A stretch of 64,000 nt of DNA from Cyanobium sp. PLM2.Bin73 (GCA_007694915.1 REEV01000059.1:1-64000); one strand, 5' to 3'; shown: positions 35,744 through 44,584, counted from the stretch's first letter. Program-made: numbers and translations. The notes: generated from the sequence alone by a model not told the origin.

Positions 35744-37315
35744 ATGTCCTACACCCTCACCACCCCCCTCTACTACGCCAACGACCGGGCGCATCTGGGC
35801 AGCACGTACACCACCCTGGCCTGCGATGCGATCGCCCGCCATCGGCGCCTGCGGGGCGAGCGGGTGACCTTCATCACCGGCTGCGACGAGCACGGCCAGA
35901 AGATCCAGCGCACCGCCGAGGCTGCCGGCCTCAGCCCCCAGGCCCACTGCGACAGCGTCAGCGAGGGCTACCGCGACCTCTGGAGCCGCTGGCGGATCAG
36001 CCACGACCGCTTCATCCGCACCAGCGATCCGCGCCACCGCCAGCTGGTGGAGCAGTTCTTTGCCCGCGTGGAGGCCTCCGGCGATGTGCGCGAGGGCCGG
36101 CAGCAGGGCTGGTACTGCGTGGCCTGCGAGGAATTCAAGGACGACCCCCACGAGGCCGAGGATCCGGAATGTCCGATCCACCGCCGGCCCCTGGAGTGGC
36201 GCGACGAGGTGAACCTGTTCTTTCGCCTCTCCCGCTACCAGCCTCAGATCGAGGAGCTGATCCGCCGGCCGGGCTTCATCGCCCCCGCCAGCCGCCGCCG
36301 GGAGGTGGAGAACTTCGTGGCCGGCGGCCTGCGTGACTTCTCGATCTCCAGGGTGGATCTGCCCTGGGGCATCCCCGTACCCGGCCACACCGGCCACACC
36401 TTCTATGTGTGGTTCGACGCCCTGCTGGGCTACCTCACCGCCCTGCTGGAGCCGGATGAACCGGTGCTCCTGGACACGATCCTGCAGCGCGGCTGGCCCG
36501 CACAGCTGCACGTGATCGGCAAGGACATCCTGCGTTTCCATGCCGTGTACTGGCCGGCGATGCTGCTCTCGGCCGGCCTGCCGCTGCCGGAGCGGGTGTT
36601 CGGCCACGGCTTCCTCACCCGCGAGGGCCAGAAGATGGGCAAATCCCTGGGCAACGTGCTCGATCCGGAGGTGCTGCTGGAGCGCTGCGGCCACGACGCG
36701 GTGCGCTGGTATCTGCTGCGCGACATCCCCTTCGGCGATGACGGCGATTTCCAGCAGCAGCGTTTCAGCGATCTGGTGAACAGCGACCTGGCCAACACCA
36801 TCGGCAACCTGCTCAACCGCACCAGCGCCATGGCCCGCAAGTGGTTCGCGGCCGCCGTGCCTCCCGCGGCCGCCGGCGCCGACGCGCGCCACCCCCTGGC
36901 CCTGGCCGCCGGCCAGGCGGCCGAGACGGTGAACGGCGCCCTTGAGGCACTCGACTTTCGCGCCGCCGCTGAGGCGATCCTGGAGCTGGCCAGCACCGCC
37001 AACGGCTATCTCAACGAACAGGCCCCCTGGAAGGCGATGAAACAGCCGGGGCAGGACGCCGCGGTGGCCGCCGATCTCTATGCCGTGCTCGAAGCCAGCC
37101 GCTGGTTGGCGGTTCTGCTGGCCCCCCTGCTGCCCGACCTCTCCGGGCGCATGCTGGCCCAGCTGGGTCTGGACGGCTTCGACTCCTCCCCCGCTGGCGG
37201 GGATCAGGACGGGGCCTGGCTCGCCGCCCAGCACTGGGGAGGCCTGGTGAGTGGCACCTCCCTGCCCGAGCCCCAGCCGGTGATGCAGCGGCTCGAACTC
37301 GACGCCCCCCTGTGA
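35744..37315 (+). CDS. metG: Methionyl-tRNA synthetase
   Basis: About 523 residues, class I MetRS. The HIGH motif appears as YANDRAHLGSTYT near residue 11-21, the zinc-ligand region has CVACEEF and ECPIH, and KMSKS appears as KMGKSLGN near 300. PFGDDGDF and the anticodon-binding helical domain follow. The protein lacks the C-terminal dimerisation (EMAP) domain of long MetRS forms. I chose ATG 35744 because MSYTLTTPLYYAND is the expected N-terminus; the frame is open upstream over the oxidoreductase gene. The stop overlaps the GTG of the next gene. Confidence 0.95.
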   Translation: MSYTLTTPLYYANDRAHLGSTYTTLACDAIARHRRLRGERVTFITGCDEHGQKIQRTAEAAGLSPQAHCDSVSEGYRDLWSRWRISHDRFIRTSDPRHRQLVEQFFARVEASGDVREGRQQGWYCVACEEFKDDPHEAEDPECPIHRRPLEWRDEVNLFFRLSRYQPQIEELIRRPGFIAPASRRREVENFVAGGLRDFSISRVDLPWGIPVPGHTGHTFYVWFDALLGYLTALLEPDEPVLLDTILQRGWPAQLHVIGKDILRFHAVYWPAMLLSAGLPLPERVFGHGFLTREGQKMGKSLGNVLDPEVLLERCGHDAVRWYLLRDIPFGDDGDFQQQRFSDLVNSDLANTIGNLLNRTSAMARKWFAAAVPPAAAGADARHPLALAAGQAAETVNGALEALDFRAAAEAILELASTANGYLNEQAPWKAMKQPGQDAAVAADLYAVLEASRWLAVLLAPLLPDLSGRMLAQLGLDGFDSSPAGGDQDGAWLAAQHWGGLVSGTSLPEPQPVMQRLELDAPL

Positions 37316-38502
37316 ACCGCTCCCGGATCACCGGGAGCCTTGCCAGCTCCCTGCTGGCCGTCAGCCTGCTGGGCTGCACGCCGCCGCCGCCAGAGCCCGA
37401 TCCGCCGGCCCAGCCGTTCGTGTTCCGCGCCCTCAACCTGCGCCGCCAGGATCAGCAGGGCCGGCCGCTGTGGGAGCTGAGCAGTCCGGAAACCCGCTAC
37501 GACCTCACCCGCAAACTGGCCCAGTCGCGGGATGTCACCGGCACGCTCTACGAGCAGGGCGAGCCCCTCTACCGCTTCTCCGCCGCCAACGGCGTGGTGC
37601 TCAACGACGGCGAGCTGGTGCAGCTGGAGGGCCCGATTGAACTGGAGCGCCTGGATGGGGAGCGGCCCTTGCTGCTCACCGCCCGCCGGCTGCGCTGGTA
37701 TCCCCAGCAGGAGCGCATGGAGATCGATCGCGATCCCAGGGCCAGCAGCGCCGACCTGGAGCTCACGGCTGGCCTGGTCCGTTTTCTGATCGATCAGGAC
37801 CGGCTGGAATTGCGTCGGAGTCCGCAGCTGCGCCAGGGCGGCGAGCAACCGCTGCGCCTGAGCCTCTCCGAGCTCGACTGGACGCCGGGGACTGGCCTGC
37901 TGCAGGGCCGGGGCCCGGTGCTGGGCGAGCGGCAGCTTGGCGATGGCCTGCTGCAGCGCCTCACCTCCCCCGGTTTCACCGGCAACACCGGTGACCAGAC
38001 GATTGATCTGCAGGCCCCGGTGCAGCTGCAGGATCCCCAGCGCCAGGCGGTGATCGATGCCCGCTCGACGCGCCTCGATCTCAGCCGCCGTCAGGCGAGC
38101 AGCAGCGAACCCTTCCAGGGCCGCCATGGCCCGATCCGCTTCAGCGGTGGCGGGTTCCGGCTCGACGCCGCCAGCGAAACCCTGCAGGTGCAGGATGGCT
38201 GCCGGCTGCAGCAGCCGGGCGAGCAGCTGCAGGCCGGCAGCTGCCGCTGGGCCTGGGGCGCAGGCACGGTGGAGGCCAGCGGCTCGGTGGTGCTGCGTCG
38301 CGAGGCCAACGGACTGGAAACCACCGCCGAGCGGCTGGTGGGCCGCATCGGCAGTGACGGCTTCGCCGAGTTCAGCAGCCCCGGCGGTGGCCGTGTGCGC
38401 AGCGAGCTGCGGCTGCCCGGAGGCGGCCAGGGCCCTGACGCCGCTCCCCTCAGGCCGGAGGGGAATCGCCGCCGCCAGCGGCCGCCAGCATTTCAGCTGT
38501 GA
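37312..38502 (+). CDS. LptC-like LPS-export lipoprotein
   Basis: 396 residues. An N-terminal lipoprotein signal with lipobox LLGC (Cys about 23) is followed by beta-strand-rich repeats of the LptC/OstA type: PFVFRALNLRRQDQQGRPLWEL, LYEQGEPLYRFSAANGVVLNDG, LTARRLRWYPQQERMEI, and later VQDGCRLQQPGEQLQAG. Cyanobacterial LptC homologues are longer than the enterobacterial protein, as here. It would act at the periplasmic face as part of the lipopolysaccharide transport bridge. GTG 37312 overlaps the metG stop (GTGA). The end overlaps the convergent ccb gene by 53 bases. Confidence 0.78.
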   Translation: MNRSRITGSLASSLLAVSLLGCTPPPPEPDPPAQPFVFRALNLRRQDQQGRPLWELSSPETRYDLTRKLAQSRDVTGTLYEQGEPLYRFSAANGVVLNDGELVQLEGPIELERLDGERPLLLTARRLRWYPQQERMEIDRDPRASSADLELTAGLVRFLIDQDRLELRRSPQLRQGGEQPLRLSLSELDWTPGTGLLQGRGPVLGERQLGDGLLQRLTSPGFTGNTGDQTIDLQAPVQLQDPQRQAVIDARSTRLDLSRRQASSSEPFQGRHGPIRFSGGGFRLDAASETLQVQDGCRLQQPGEQLQAGSCRWAWGAGTVEASGSVVLRREANGLETTAERLVGRIGSDGFAEFSSPGGGRVRSELRLPGGGQGPDAAPLRPEGNRRRQRPPAFQL

Positions 38503-39103
38503 GCCGCTTTGCCCAGCCCTCGGTCCAGGTGAGATCACTTCGGCTGAAGCAGCGCGCCGACCAGCCGCCCAGCACCACCACCCCCTGATCGGCCAGGGGC
38601 TGCACCAGCACCGCCGGCAGACCGGGCAGCAGGGTCTCGAATTCATCCCGGCCCGGGTAGAGCGCCAGGTTCACCAGCGAAATCGCCTGCCGGCGCTCCT
38701 GGGCGCGCCGGCAGATCGGTCCAGGGCTGAACGACGCCTCCGCCAGCAGACCGCGCCGCAGCAGCAACCGGCCCCGCCACCACACCAGCACCACCGCGGC
38801 CGGACTGGCGGTGAGCAACATCTGGCTGCCCCAGCCGAGCTCCTGCCGCACCGGCTCCGGCAGATCACCGGCCAGCTCCAGACCCTCACGGCCCTGAAGG
38901 TTGGCCCGGCTGGCCGCCTCGGGCACGGCCCTGGTCCAGAGCACCGCCACCAGCATCAGCCCCACCGCCAGCAGGGCCGCCAGCACACCGGCACGGGTGA
39001 GGGCGGGATCCGGCTCGAGCGCCGTGAGCTGGTTGATCACCACCAGCGCCAGGCCCACCACCCCCACCGACAGACTCAGCCTGGCTGGCGGCGGCAGGGC
39101 CAT
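38450..39103 (-). CDS. Cofactor assembly of complex C subunit B (CCB2/CCB4-like)
   Basis: 217 residues with two hydrophobic helices near the N-terminus (SVGVVGLALVVINQLTAL and LAALLAVGLMLVAVLW) and a soluble C-terminal domain. This matches the CCB2/CCB4-type protein of the pathway that attaches heme cn' covalently to cytochrome b6 in the cytochrome b6f complex. Conserved-looking elements are GWGSQMLLTASPAAVVLVWWRG and the NLALYPGRDEF segment. Located in the thylakoid or plasma membrane. ATG 39103. Divergent from the Psb32 gene (61 bases apart), so both photosynthesis-maintenance genes may share a regulatory region. Confidence 0.8.
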   Translation of the reverse strand: MALPPPARLSLSVGVVGLALVVINQLTALEPDPALTRAGVLAALLAVGLMLVAVLWTRAVPEAASRANLQGREGLELAGDLPEPVRQELGWGSQMLLTASPAAVVLVWWRGRLLLRRGLLAEASFSPGPICRRAQERRQAISLVNLALYPGRDEFETLLPGLPAVLVQPLADQGVVVLGGWSARCFSRSDLTWTEGWAKRLTAEMLAAAGGGDSPPA

Positions 39104-39164
39104 GGCAGCGGGGGGACAGAGCGGAGTGCAGGCGGCAAACTAGGGCCAGCCGCCTCGCAGGTCG

Positions 39165-39827
39165 TTGTTCCGCTCCCCGTTGCTCGCCGCCCTGGCGGCC
39201 GTGCTGCTGCTGCTGACCCCGTGCAGCCCCGCTCTGGCGCAGTCGGCGGCTGACTTCCCCGCCAGTGCCCCTGAGGAACGGGTGGTCGACACGGCCGGCG
39301 TGCTCAGCCGCGCCGCCAGCTCCGAAGTGGCCCGCGAGCTGGAGAGCTTCCAGGCCGAGCGCGTGGATGCCCGGCTGGTGACCGTGAACCAGCTGGATTA
39401 CGGCCTGGCCCTGCCGGAGCTGGGACGCCAGCTGCTCGCCCGCTGGCGCGATCCGGTTGGCGGCGGCCAGCTGCTGTTCCTGATTGACAGCCAGACCAAC
39501 AGTGCCGCCGTGGTGAGTTCCGACGATCTGACCACCCAGCTCACCCCCGCCCTGCTGCGCAGCACCGGCCGCAGCACCATGGCCCTGCCGATCCGCGACG
39601 GAGCGCGCTACCGCCAGGCCAGCCTCGATGGCATCAGCCGGCTGCTCACTGTTCTGCAGGGAGGCGAAGACCCCGGTGAGCCCGTGGTGGCCTCCGTGGT
39701 CACGGCCCCCAGCAACGTGCCCACCCGGGAGGAAACCGCCGCCAGCAATGCCTTCACCTGGGTGGTGGTGCTGCTGGTGGTGGGTTCGGTGGTGCCCATG
39801 CTCACCTGGTGGGTGTTCTCCCGCTGA
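39165..39827 (+). CDS. psb32: TPM-domain protein, Psb32-like photosystem II repair factor
   Basis: 220 residues. Signal peptide (LLAALAAVLLLLTPCSPALA), a TPM/Psb32 domain starting ERVVDTAGVLSRAASSEVARELESF (about 38-62) and containing ARLVTVNQLDYG and LFLIDSQTN, then a C-terminal membrane helix (WVVVLLVVGSVVPMLTWWVF). Psb32 is a thylakoid-lumen protein that protects photosystem II and aids its repair after photodamage. The start is an unusual TTG at 39165, chosen because the signal peptide begins there and no ATG or GTG fits. The next gene, pxcA, begins 22 bases downstream. Confidence 0.85.
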   Translation: MFRSPLLAALAAVLLLLTPCSPALAQSAADFPASAPEERVVDTAGVLSRAASSEVARELESFQAERVDARLVTVNQLDYGLALPELGRQLLARWRDPVGGGQLLFLIDSQTNSAAVVSSDDLTTQLTPALLRSTGRSTMALPIRDGARYRQASLDGISRLLTVLQGGEDPGEPVVASVVTAPSNVPTREETAASNAFTWVVVLLVVGSVVPMLTWWVFSR

Positions 39828-39849
39828 TGCCGCCTCCGTCTCCCCACCC

Positions 39850-40998
39850 ATGGGCCTGAACGACTGGCTGGGTGCCTTCAGCCGGGCCCAGAACCGCCAG
39901 ATCAGCCGCGATCTGCAGCGGGCGGTGCAGGCTGCCCGCACGATCGAAGCGATCGAGCGCGACCATTTCAATGGGCGCCCCGTCCAGCTCGATGAGCAGC
40001 TCCCCCTGCCGCGTCCCGCCCAGGTGCAGCTGCGACGGCGCTTTCAGGCCGCTGTGGCCGTGTGTCGCGACGCCGTGTCTGCCCTGGAGGACCGGCGCCA
40101 GGTCCTGGGCCCCGAGGCCCAGCGCCAGCTTCTGGCGGTGGAGGCGGTGCTGGAGCGCTACGACCCCACCCGCCAGCGTGCCCCCACGGCGCTCTCCCGC
40201 GCACCGGAGGTGCTGCCCCGCAGCCTGATCGGTGTGCTCGACCGCTTCCGCGGTCAGCTCGATCCCGATGCCGAGGTGAACCTGCTGGAGGGCTTCCGCC
40301 GGCGCAGGGACGCCACCCTGGTGTCCCTGCGCATCCTGCTGTTGCTGGTGCTGGTGCCCCTGCTGGTGCAGCAACTCAGCCGCTCCCTGGTGGTGTCCCC
40401 GCTGGTTGACCGCTTCGCCCCTGACACCCCCTTCCTCACCTACCCCAAACCGGCCTTGGAGGAGGAGGCCGTGGAGAAACTGCGGGTGTTCAAGGAAGAG
40501 GTGGAATTCGATGCCCTGCTGCGGGGCCAACCGGTGCCTGAAGCGCCCCAGATGCAGGCCCTGCTGACCGAGCGCGCCCAGCTGCTCAAGGAGGAGGCCG
40601 ACCAGCGCAGTTCCGAAGCGGTGAAGAACGTGCTGGCCGACCTGGCCGGGCTGCTGGGTTTTGCCCTGATGTGTCTGCTGGGGCGGCGCGAAATCAAGGT
40701 GCTGAAGGCCTTTCTGGATGAACTGGTCTATGGCCTCAGCGACAGCGCCAAGGCCTTTGCGATTATTCTGTTCACCGATGTGTTCGTGGGTTTCCATAGC
40801 CCTGAAGGCTGGACAGTGTTGCTCAACGGCATCGCCCATCACCTGGGACTACCGGCCCGCGAGAATTTCATCATGCTGTTCATCGCCACCTTTCCGGTGG
40901 TGCTCGCCACGGTGTTCAAGTACTGGATCTTCCGCTATCTCAACCGCGTCTCTCCCTCCTCGGTGGCCACGCTGCGCACCATGAACGGCGGTGGCTGA
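39850..40998 (+). CDS. pxcA: Proton extrusion protein PxcA (CemA homologue)
   Basis: 382 residues. A soluble helical N-terminal half (IEAIERDHFNGRPVQL and FRRRRDATLVSLRILLLL) is followed by four membrane segments in the C-terminal half: LVLVPLLVQQL, LLGFALMCLLG, AFAIILFTDVFVGFHSPEGW and FIMLFIATFPVVLATVFKYW. FHSPEGW and FKYWIFRYLNRVSPSSVATL are CemA/PxcA signatures. The protein takes part in light-dependent Na+-linked proton extrusion across the plasma membrane and supports inorganic carbon uptake. Its 3' end overlaps the start of cobU by 8 bases. Confidence 0.92.
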   Translation: MGLNDWLGAFSRAQNRQISRDLQRAVQAARTIEAIERDHFNGRPVQLDEQLPLPRPAQVQLRRRFQAAVAVCRDAVSALEDRRQVLGPEAQRQLLAVEAVLERYDPTRQRAPTALSRAPEVLPRSLIGVLDRFRGQLDPDAEVNLLEGFRRRRDATLVSLRILLLLVLVPLLVQQLSRSLVVSPLVDRFAPDTPFLTYPKPALEEEAVEKLRVFKEEVEFDALLRGQPVPEAPQMQALLTERAQLLKEEADQRSSEAVKNVLADLAGLLGFALMCLLGRREIKVLKAFLDELVYGLSDSAKAFAIILFTDVFVGFHSPEGWTVLLNGIAHHLGLPARENFIMLFIATFPVVLATVFKYWIFRYLNRVSPSSVATLRTMNGGG

Positions 40999-41560
40999 GC
41001 TGCCACCCGCCGCTGCCTGTGGCCATCTGCAGCTGATCACCGGCCCGGCCCGCAGCGGCAAGAGCCGCTGGGCCGAGCACCTCGCCCGCAGCAGTGGTCT
41101 GCCGGTGCACTACCTCGCCACCGGACCCGACCTGCCCGACGACCCCCTCTGGCAGGCGCGCCTGGCGCGCCACCGCGCTCGCCGGCCCTCCAGCTGGAGC
41201 TGCCAGGAGGTGGGGGCGGATCTGACGGCTGCCCTGGTGTCCTTGCCGTCCGCCGACCTGGCCCTGGTGGACTCGCTGGGCACCTGGGTGAGCTGGGGAC
41301 TGGAGCTTGAAGAGGAGGTCTGGTCTGAGCGGGTGGACGCCCTGCTGGCCAGCCTGGCGGGCCGCTGTGCTCCCGTGCTGCTGGTGAGCGAGCAGACCGG
41401 CTGGGGGGTGGTGCCCCCCACCGCCATCGGCGGCCGCTTCCGGGACCGCCTCGGGGCCCTGGAAGAACGGCTCAGCGGCCAGTGCCGCCACCTCTGGCTG
41501 GTGGTGTCCGGGCGGGCCATGGATCTGCTGCCCCTGAGCCAGCCCGTTCCCCGCAGCTGA
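40991..41560 (+). CDS. cobU: Adenosylcobinamide kinase / guanylyltransferase
   Basis: 189 residues, CobU/CobP family. It phosphorylates adenosylcobinamide and transfers GMP to give AdoCbi-GDP in the nucleotide-loop assembly of cobalamin. The P-loop is GPARSGKSRWAEHL (about 18-31), followed by HYLATGPDLPDDPLWQARLARHRARRP, VDSLGTWVSWGL, and SEQTGWGVVPPTAIGGRFRD, which is the family signature with the N-E-V-G equivalent changed to EQTGWG. GTG start inside the end of pxcA. Separated from trmL by four bases, so pxcA-cobU-trmL look cotranscribed. Confidence 0.92.
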   Translation: MAELPPAAACGHLQLITGPARSGKSRWAEHLARSSGLPVHYLATGPDLPDDPLWQARLARHRARRPSSWSCQEVGADLTAALVSLPSADLALVDSLGTWVSWGLELEEEVWSERVDALLASLAGRCAPVLLVSEQTGWGVVPPTAIGGRFRDRLGALEERLSGQCRHLWLVVSGRAMDLLPLSQPVPRS

Positions 41561-41563
41561 TCC

Positions 41564-42049
41564 ATGCCCCAGGTGGTGCTCTACCAGCCCCAGATCCCGC
41601 CCAACACCGGCAACGTGGCCCGCACCTGCGCCGCCACCGGCCAGGAACTGCATCTCGTGGAACCGCTGGGGTTTGAGATCAGCGATCGCCATCTGCGCCG
41701 CGCCGGTCTCGACTACTGGCCCTGGGTGCGCCTGCACCGCCATGGCAACTGGCAGAGCTTCCAGGCCGAGCGTCAGCGGCGGGGCGGGCGCCTGGTGGCC
41801 CTCAGTGCCCATGGGCGCAGCAGCTACATCCGCTTCGCCTTCGCCGCCGACGACTGGCTGCTGTTCGGCCGCGAGAGCGAGGGGCTGCCGGCGGCAGTGC
41901 TGGCGGAGGCCGACAGTTGCCTCACCATCCCCATGGCCCGCTCCCGCCACCATCCCGGCGGTGGCGTGCGCAGCCTCAACCTGGCCTCCGCCACGGCCGT
42001 GGTGGTGTACGAGGCCCTGCGCCAGCTGGGTGAGCTGGAGCCGTCCTGA
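41564..42049 (+). CDS. trmL: tRNA (cytidine(34)-2'-O)-methyltransferase TrmL
   Basis: 161 residues, SPOUT-class methyltransferase that modifies the wobble ribose of tRNA-Leu species. VLYQPQIPPNTGNVARTCAATG at the N-terminus, LVEPLGFEISDRHLRRAGLDYW, then FGRESEGLPAAVL and IPMARSRHHPGGGVRSLNLASATAVV form the knotted SAM-binding fold. The last block normally reads IPM-x-x-x-x-RSLN; the insert RSRHHPGG is slightly longer than usual. ATG 41564 directly follows cobU. Confidence 0.92.
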   Translation: MPQVVLYQPQIPPNTGNVARTCAATGQELHLVEPLGFEISDRHLRRAGLDYWPWVRLHRHGNWQSFQAERQRRGGRLVALSAHGRSSYIRFAFAADDWLLFGRESEGLPAAVLAEADSCLTIPMARSRHHPGGGVRSLNLASATAVVVYEALRQLGELEPS

Positions 42050-42162
42050 GCTGGCCTGGGCTGGCCCCTCACCTTGCTGCTCCCAGTCCCGTCCGCTACT
42101 GTCTGCGCGGTCCAGGGGATGCAGGCTTCTCCACTGGGCTTTGTCGTTTGGGGACGAATTGA

Positions 42163-43128
42163 ATGAAGCCAACCCACGCACTACGCACCGGTTTGCTACT
42201 TCTCCTTCCCGGAGTTGTGTCCATTCCGGCGATCGGTGTCGCCGTTTCCCAGCGGAACCCTCACGAGGTGCCGTTGGATCAGCAGCTGCTCACGGTTCCC
42301 CCCAACATCGAGGCGCCAGGCCCCACAGAGGTGCCCTCGGCATCAGGCGCCTCTGTCGCGAGCGCTGTCCTGGCCTTTGCCCCACTACCCGGCAGCACCG
42401 AGGCCGACAGCCCGCTGGTGGCGAGCCTCGGCAGCAGCGACAGCCGCTCCTCCCCGCCTCCACCCAGCGCTCCACCGCCGGTGCAGTCGAAGGGCGTGGT
42501 TCGGCTGGGAGACACGCTGCTGCAGATCGCCCAGCGCTACGGCATCACGATGCAGGAGCTGCTGCGCTTCAACCCGGGCCTGGACACGGCCCGGCTGGTG
42601 GCCGGCACGGAGATTCAGCTGGTGCAGTCGGCACCCGTACGTCAGCGGGCCGTGCTCGGCCTGCGGCCCAGCACCAGCGGGGGCCTGAGCTGGCCCGATC
42701 AGCCCAACCTTGGCCATCCGCAGCAGCCCTTCCATGACCAGGGAGCCCACACCTGGATCTGGCCCGCCAGCGGCGTGTTCACCTCGGGCTACGGCTGGCG
42801 CTGGGGCCGCATGCACCGCGGCATCGACGTGGCCAACAACGTCGGCACCCCGATCAAGGCTGCCCGCAACGGCCGCGTGGTGTTCTCCGGCTGGAACTCC
42901 GGCGGCTTCGGCTACCTGGTAACCCTTCAGCATCCTGATGGCAGCCGGTCGCTCTACGCCCACAACAGCCGCCTGATGGTGAGCGTGGGCCAGGAGGTGC
43001 GCCAGGGCACGGTGATCGCCCTGATGGGCAGCACGGGCAACAGCACCGGCCCCCATCTGCACTTCGAAATCCATCCCGCCGGCAGCAGCGCCGCGAATCC
43101 GCTCACCTTCCTGCCACCCCGCGCCTGA
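42163..43128 (+). CDS. LysM plus M23 peptidoglycan endopeptidase
   Basis: 321 residues, exported cell-wall enzyme. A signal peptide (LRTGLLLLLPGVVSIPAIGVAV) is followed by a disordered Ser/Pro region, a LysM peptidoglycan-binding module (VVRLGDTLLQIAQRYGITM, about 112-155) and a C-terminal M23 zinc metallopeptidase domain. Zinc ligands are the His and Asp in MHRGIDVANN near 223-228 and the HLHFE motif near 302. It would cleave peptide cross-links in the wall, probably for growth or cell separation. All catalytic residues are present, so an active enzyme rather than an EnvC/NlpD-type activator is likely. Confidence 0.9.
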   Translation: MKPTHALRTGLLLLLPGVVSIPAIGVAVSQRNPHEVPLDQQLLTVPPNIEAPGPTEVPSASGASVASAVLAFAPLPGSTEADSPLVASLGSSDSRSSPPPPSAPPPVQSKGVVRLGDTLLQIAQRYGITMQELLRFNPGLDTARLVAGTEIQLVQSAPVRQRAVLGLRPSTSGGLSWPDQPNLGHPQQPFHDQGAHTWIWPASGVFTSGYGWRWGRMHRGIDVANNVGTPIKAARNGRVVFSGWNSGGFGYLVTLQHPDGSRSLYAHNSRLMVSVGQEVRQGTVIALMGSTGNSTGPHLHFEIHPAGSSAANPLTFLPPRA

Positions 43129-43145
43129 TACACTCCACACACCGC

Positions 43146-43219
43146 GGCTCGGTAGCTCAGCTGGTTAGAGCGTGGGATTCATAACCCCAAGGTCGGGAGT
43201 TCAAGTCTCCCCCGAGCCA
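43146..43219 (+). tRNA. tRNA-Met (CAT), elongator type
   Basis: 74-base cloverleaf: acceptor GGCTCGG pairs with CCGAGCC, D arm GCTC/GAGC, anticodon loop TTCATAA, variable AGGTC, T arm GGGAG-TTCAAGT-CTCCC, discriminator A; CCA is not encoded. The GGCTCGG acceptor fits elongator tRNA-Met rather than the initiator, and not the tRNA-Ile2 that also has CAT. The base pair closing the anticodon loop is A-C (position 31-39), an uncommon mismatch. It lies 17 bases after the M23 gene. Confidence 0.95.
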
Positions 43220-43277
43220 TTTTGGTGTGAGGTTTGTGTTCAGCAGCTCAGATGATTTCTGCTGAGATCATCTCCGG

Positions 43278-43724
43278 CTAGGTCACATCCACCGCTGTGA
43301 ATTTATCCACCCCCGGTGGCAGGTTTCGCGACACGGGACAGGCCTGCATCCGTTCTTTGATGTAATCCAGGTCAGTCTGTGCCACCTGCGGGGATTGGCC
43401 TGTCCCATCGGCGACATTCAGGATCACCCGAAACCGGCCCCTGACGCTCTGGAGGATCCAGTTGTCAGCAGCCGTCACGCCGAACTCAGTCTCAACCCGC
43501 TGCAGCGGCAGCTCGCGCTCCAGGGCATTGGCCACCAGATAGTGGTGCTGGCAGAGCAGCAGGGAGATCAGGTAGATCCGAAACCCAGGCATCGTCAGGC
43601 TGAGCTGCTGGGGCTCCCAGCTGCCTTCCGGGTTCAACCACTGCACCGTCAGATCGCTGCTGGTGCCACCGGGATGCTGGTGCTCACTCTGCAACCGGAA
43701 CTGGAACTGACGTGGGCTGGTCAT
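43278..43724 (-). CDS. OsmC-family protein
   Basis: 148 residues. The two conserved cysteines of OsmC/Ohr-type thiol peroxidases are present, in ISLLLCQHHYLVANALE (about 62) and ERMQACPVSRNL (about 130), with VETEFGVTAADNWI between. The protein could reduce organic hydroperoxides or act on persulfidated or oxidised thiols; family membership gives only the chemistry. It is the last gene of the minus-strand run that begins with the chelatase genes, and its ATG overlaps the TauE stop (ATGA), so its function is likely tied to sulfur handling. The 58 bases after the tRNA hold no other feature. Confidence 0.75.
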   Translation of the reverse strand: MTSPRQFQFRLQSEHQHPGGTSSDLTVQWLNPEGSWEPQQLSLTMPGFRIYLISLLLCQHHYLVANALERELPLQRVETEFGVTAADNWILQSVRGRFRVILNVADGTGQSPQVAQTDLDYIKERMQACPVSRNLPPGVDKFTAVDVT

Positions 43725-44584
43725 GGCGACAGGCGACGAAGGGACGAGGGAATGGCAGCAGACGGGGAACGCCCAACCGGAGGTGCCGGCAGCGCGGCGG
43801 CGGGCTGGGTGCTCTGGCGGCGCCATGCCTCCACACCGGTGAGCAGGGCCGAGCCCAGCAGCAGGGCAGAGAACCCCTGCCGCAGGCGCAGCTCGGGCAG
43901 ATGGGGCGCGAGCCACTGGCCGGCCATGGCTCCGGCGGCCCCACCGAGCAGCAGGGGGATCAGCAGCGGCAGCACCGCGCTGGGCCAGTGGCCCAGCGCC
44001 ACCAAGGCCACCAGGGCATTGGTGGCGATCAGCAGCAGGCTGGTGCCGCTGGCCATCGCCATTGGCAGGCCCGCCAGCAGCACCAGGGCCGGCACGATGG
44101 CGAAACCCCCGCCCACCCCGGCGATGCCGGTGAGCAGCCCCACCACCACCCCCTGCAGGGCCAGAGGCCCCACCCGGCCCGGCCGCTCGGGGTTGAGGGC
44201 GGCGTCCACCAGGACGCCCCGGCGGGTGAGCAGCCAGGCGGCCACCACGGCCGCCAGGGTGAACAGGGCCAGTTGCATGGCTTCGGGGATCAGGCCCCCC
44301 TTCACCAGCGATCCACCGATCCAGCTGCCGGCCAGGGCCGGCACGCCCAGCACCAGGGCCGGACGGGGCGCGAACAGGCCCCGCCGCAGATAGGGCGGCA
44401 TGTTGGCCAGGGCGAGCAGCCCCACCACGATCAGCGACAGGGGCACGGCCTCACGGGTGGGCAGGCCTGCTCCGCTCACCAGCAGCGGCAGTAGCAGGAT
44501 CGAACCGCCGGCACCGAGCACCGCCAGGAGGAAACCGATCAACGCCCCGCCGCCCAGCAGCAGCGCCCAGCTGGCCTCGATCAC
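43721..44584 (-). CDS. TauE/SafE-family sulfite/anion exporter
   Basis: 287 residues, polytopic membrane protein with about eight hydrophobic helices. The family signature is present twice: LLAVLGAGGSILLLPLLV at the N-terminus and LTGIAGVGGGFAIVPALVLL near 160. TauE/SafE proteins export sulfite, sulfoacetate or related anions. The GTG start overlaps the stop of the rhodanese gene (GTGA) and its stop overlaps the OsmC start, giving tight coupling. In bacterial persulfide operons (cst, bigR types) a TauE protein accompanies the persulfide dioxygenase and exports the sulfite it makes; the same role is inferred. Confidence 0.85.
   Translation of the reverse strand: MIEASWALLLGGGALIGFLLAVLGAGGSILLLPLLVSGAGLPTREAVPLSLIVVGLLALANMPPYLRRGLFAPRPALVLGVPALAGSWIGGSLVKGGLIPEAMQLALFTLAAVVAAWLLTRRGVLVDAALNPERPGRVGPLALQGVVVGLLTGIAGVGGGFAIVPALVLLAGLPMAMASGTSLLLIATNALVALVALGHWPSAVLPLLIPLLLGGAAGAMAGQWLAPHLPELRLRQGFSALLLGSALLTGVEAWRRQSTQPAAALPAPPVGRSPSAAIPSSLRRLSP

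Noticed and set aside
43146-43219. tRNA-Ile2 with CAT anticodon (lysidine-modified)
   Set aside because: The GGCTCGG acceptor and overall sequence fit elongator tRNA-Met better; tRNA-Ile2 usually starts with GGGCC- or GGACC-type acceptors.
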